A stretch of 64,000 bases of DNA from Pantoea alhagi. GTDB taxonomy: Bacteria > Pseudomonadota > Gammaproteobacteria > Enterobacterales > Enterobacteriaceae. Position numbers and translations under genes: made by a program. Location: positions 3,038,001-3,102,000 of the forward strand of contig NZ_CP019706.1 in NCBI RefSeq assembly GCF_002101395.1, given 5' to 3'. Shown in pieces: positions 62,223 to 64,000 of the stretch (positions within the stretch are counted from its first letter, which is position 1; each line of letters starts with the position of its first letter). Below the pieces are notes generated by a model. That model ran no database searches. It saw only the letters and a program-made list of their open reading frames with translations, and was not told the DNA's origin.

Positions 62223-63317
62223 ATGAAATTTTTATCAATGAAGATAGGTATAAGAAAGAATCGCTATCTCTATTTCGATCCACATATGACCTTTATGCTG
62301 TTCTTATTTATGATGCTGATGATGGTGGGAGTGGCATTAGTAAAAGAGTCGGTGATGAAACCGTACTTCTTTTCAGACCAAATTACCATCTTTAGCTTTA
62401 TGAAGTTTACCTATAGCTTCGGCCCGGGAAACTCTTACGGCAGCACAGCTTACTTCTATAAACTGTTGGGATTTGAACAAAGCTCGATTGTATTCGCGCT
62501 GATTTCAGCCATTCTTATCATCAGTACCTTTGTGTTTATTTTCATCAGGGTGCGCGGTGGTTCGATGAATATATTCGATATCGGCGTGTTCTTGTTTTTC
62601 TGCTTTTCTTCAATGATTAACCTGACGTGGCAGAGTAAAGACTTTATCGTATTTTTGATGATGATGCCGTTGCTCATCACCTTTGCGAACCGTACTGCCG
62701 GGCTATTAATATGGACCTGCTTTGCTCTGTTCTATGCTTATTATTTCAGAACATACTGGTTCCTGTTTCTATTGGAATTTTATGCTCTGCTGTTAATGTC
62801 ACGTTATGTCCATAAAGGAAAATGGATATTTATTTTATGTCTGCTTTCGCTGCTGGTACTGGCGTTTGGCTTCCAGTATGGTTTAGGCATTGACGTAGAT
62901 AACTTCCGTAATGAAGTGAATGAACACCGACTGGACAGCGAAGGCGACGGCAGCAATACGCTGATTCGCCCCTGGTTCCCGGCCGGTAACCCGTTATTTG
63001 GCTGGTTAAACGTTAGCCTGACGTGGATAACATTCTTTTTCCCGTTCCCACTGATTTTAATGTTGTCGCCTTATTATGTGGTTATTTCTACGTTTATTAT
63101 TTTGATGTTCAGAAGAATTTGGCAAACGCTTCATGCTGCCCTGGAGGACAGAACTTATCCGCTGGTTGTGGTGTTTGCACTGGCGATTATTTCCTACACG
63201 GTTATTCAGAGCCTGTTTGAACCAGATTATGGCAGCTACCTGCGTCACCTGTCGCCATTCTATCCATTAATGTTCTACGTCTATTTAAGTTTTGGGAAAT
63301 TCAAAAAGGAAGAGTAA
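62223..63317 (+). CDS. Polytopic membrane protein, probable exopolysaccharide polymerase
   Basis: A 364-residue protein with about ten hydrophobic helices and one large polar periplasmic loop near residues 220-255 (LGIDVDNFRNEVNEHRLDSE). This is the arrangement of Wzy-type polymerases and of AmsC. It lies among glycosyltransferases after wzc. Sequence families of this kind diverge widely, so the function rests on topology and context. The AT-rich composition is common for such genes. Confidence 0.75.
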   Translation: MKFLSMKIGIRKNRYLYFDPHMTFMLFLFMMLMMVGVALVKESVMKPYFFSDQITIFSFMKFTYSFGPGNSYGSTAYFYKLLGFEQSSIVFALISAILIISTFVFIFIRVRGGSMNIFDIGVFLFFCFSSMINLTWQSKDFIVFLMMMPLLITFANRTAGLLIWTCFALFYAYYFRTYWFLFLLEFYALLLMSRYVHKGKWIFILCLLSLLVLAFGFQYGLGIDVDNFRNEVNEHRLDSEGDGSNTLIRPWFPAGNPLFGWLNVSLTWITFFFPFPLILMLSPYYVVISTFIILMFRRIWQTLHAALEDRTYPLVVVFALAIISYTVIQSLFEPDYGSYLRHLSPFYPLMFYVYLSFGKFKKEE

Positions 63318-64000
63318 ATGAAAATCCTCCATGCTGCTGAGACAATAAAAGGTGGCGTTGCCACAGTTTTAAAACAACTCGTTGCGGCACAACAGGATGA
63401 GAAGGGCAGTTATCAAATCCAGTGCCTGATCCCGGCGGATCAGGCAGGAGAACTGGATACGGCACACGCAGAAAACGTCGTGAAATGGCAGCGTAAAGGC
63501 CGATCGGTCGGCGCGCTGTTTTCATTTGCCGCTGCGTTTTGCCGCACGGTAATCAAATTCAAGCCCGACGTGGTACATCTTCACAGTTCCTTTGCCGGCG
63601 TTATTGGCCGTGCCTGTTTGCTGTTGCTTTGGCCTGTTGTTCGTCCAAAAGTGGTTTACTGCCCGCATGCATTTAGCTTCCTGATGCAGACCAGTAACGG
63701 TAAGAAAAAGATCTATTCCTTTATCGAAAAAGCGTTGCTGCCAATGACGGACGCCATTATTTGCGTTAGTCAGTATGAAGCTGACCAGGCAAAGGCACAC
63801 GGCATTAGCGCTGATAAACTGGTGGTGATTCATAACGGCGTGGCTGAACGGCAGATCGTCAAGGCGGATACGCTAGCCGATCCGCGTATTAACGTGCTGT
63901 TTGTTGGGCGTTTTGATTACCAGAAAGGCTACGATATTTTACTCAATGCCATGAAGCGTAATCAAAATCCCAATATTCACCTGACGTTGATTGGCGACAG
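63318..64000 (+). CDS. Family 4 glycosyltransferase (3' end outside window)
   Basis: The start ATG directly follows the stop of the polymerase-like gene (TAAATG). The 227 visible residues show MKILHAAETIKGGVATVL, the acceptor-domain PDVVHLHSSFAGVIGR, IICVSQYEADQAKAHG, then KLVVIHNGV and NVLFVGRFDYQKGYDILL, the N-terminal half and linker of a GT-B retaining transferase. It resembles AmsD/AmsK. The catalytic EX7E region lies beyond the window. Confidence 0.9.
   Translation, partial: MKILHAAETIKGGVATVLKQLVAAQQDEKGSYQIQCLIPADQAGELDTAHAENVVKWQRKGRSVGALFSFAAAFCRTVIKFKPDVVHLHSSFAGVIGRACLLLLWPVVRPKVVYCPHAFSFLMQTSNGKKKIYSFIEKALLPMTDAIICVSQYEADQAKAHGISADKLVVIHNGVAERQIVKADTLADPRINVLFVGRFDYQKGYDILLNAMKRNQNPNIHLTLIGD

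Noticed and set aside
1..64000. CRISPR array, complete insertion sequence or prophage
   Set aside because: No regularly spaced repeats, no transposase or phage structural genes were found; the only mobile-element trace is the small insert in yegE.

Overview
The window looks like a chromosomal segment of a member of the Erwiniaceae (Pantoea, Erwinia or Mixta type). The backbone is collinear with the E. coli region running from mrp through thiMD, fbaB, yegS, cyaR, yegQ (trhP), baeRS, mdtABCD, yegD, yegE and udk-dcd-asmA-yegH to the wza-wzb-wzc polysaccharide operon, read in the inverse E. coli order. The species cannot be fixed from the sequence alone. Gene density is high and nearly all gaps over 200 bases carry a recognisable signal.

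Layout. 1-9458: end of mrp, an iron-type alcohol dehydrogenase behind a strongly folded leader, a GNAT acetyltransferase, a torY-torZ type respiratory reductase pair, an araE sugar symporter, an ecotin-like inhibitor and a DUF333 lipoprotein. 9655-10734: mltB. 10808-21719: a large catabolic island with two short-chain dehydrogenases, an RbsABC-type importer with a DUF2291 lipoprotein, an FGGY kinase, a SorC-type regulator and a divergent two-subunit transketolase. 21867-22891: a GFA-family protein and a GNAT. 23166-24875: TPP riboswitch with thiM-thiD. 25027-26079: fbaB. 26117-32006: an rspAB/ydfI/MFS/rspR operon for sugar-acid use. 32257-47174: yegS, the CyaR sRNA, trhP, the baeSR-mdtABCD efflux locus (mdtC carries a one-base frameshift) and an aldo/keto reductase. 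47238-51397: a small membrane protein, yegD, a wrecked yegE interrupted by a roughly 1.1 kb insert with an orphan gene pair and a tmRNA 3' fragment, and a PAP2 protein. 51719-56475: udk, dcd, asmA, yegH. 56476-64000: long JUMPstart leader, wza-wzb-wzc, an internal terminator, a family 2 glycosyltransferase, a polymerase-like membrane protein and a family 4 glycosyltransferase that runs off the end.

How it works together. The 10.8-21.7 kb island reads as one regulon: near-identical AT-rich palindromes lie before the kinase-transporter operon and before the transketolase genes, with the SorC regulator between them. A plausible scheme is import of a polyol, oxidation to a ketose, phosphorylation, and two-carbon transfer by the split transketolase; the substrate is not known. 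The most unusual items are this regulon, the yegE/tmRNA-fragment insertion with its unrecognised gene pair, an ecotin with Arg at the expected P1 position and a possible lipid anchor, and an uncharacterised structured leader ahead of the alcohol dehydrogenase.
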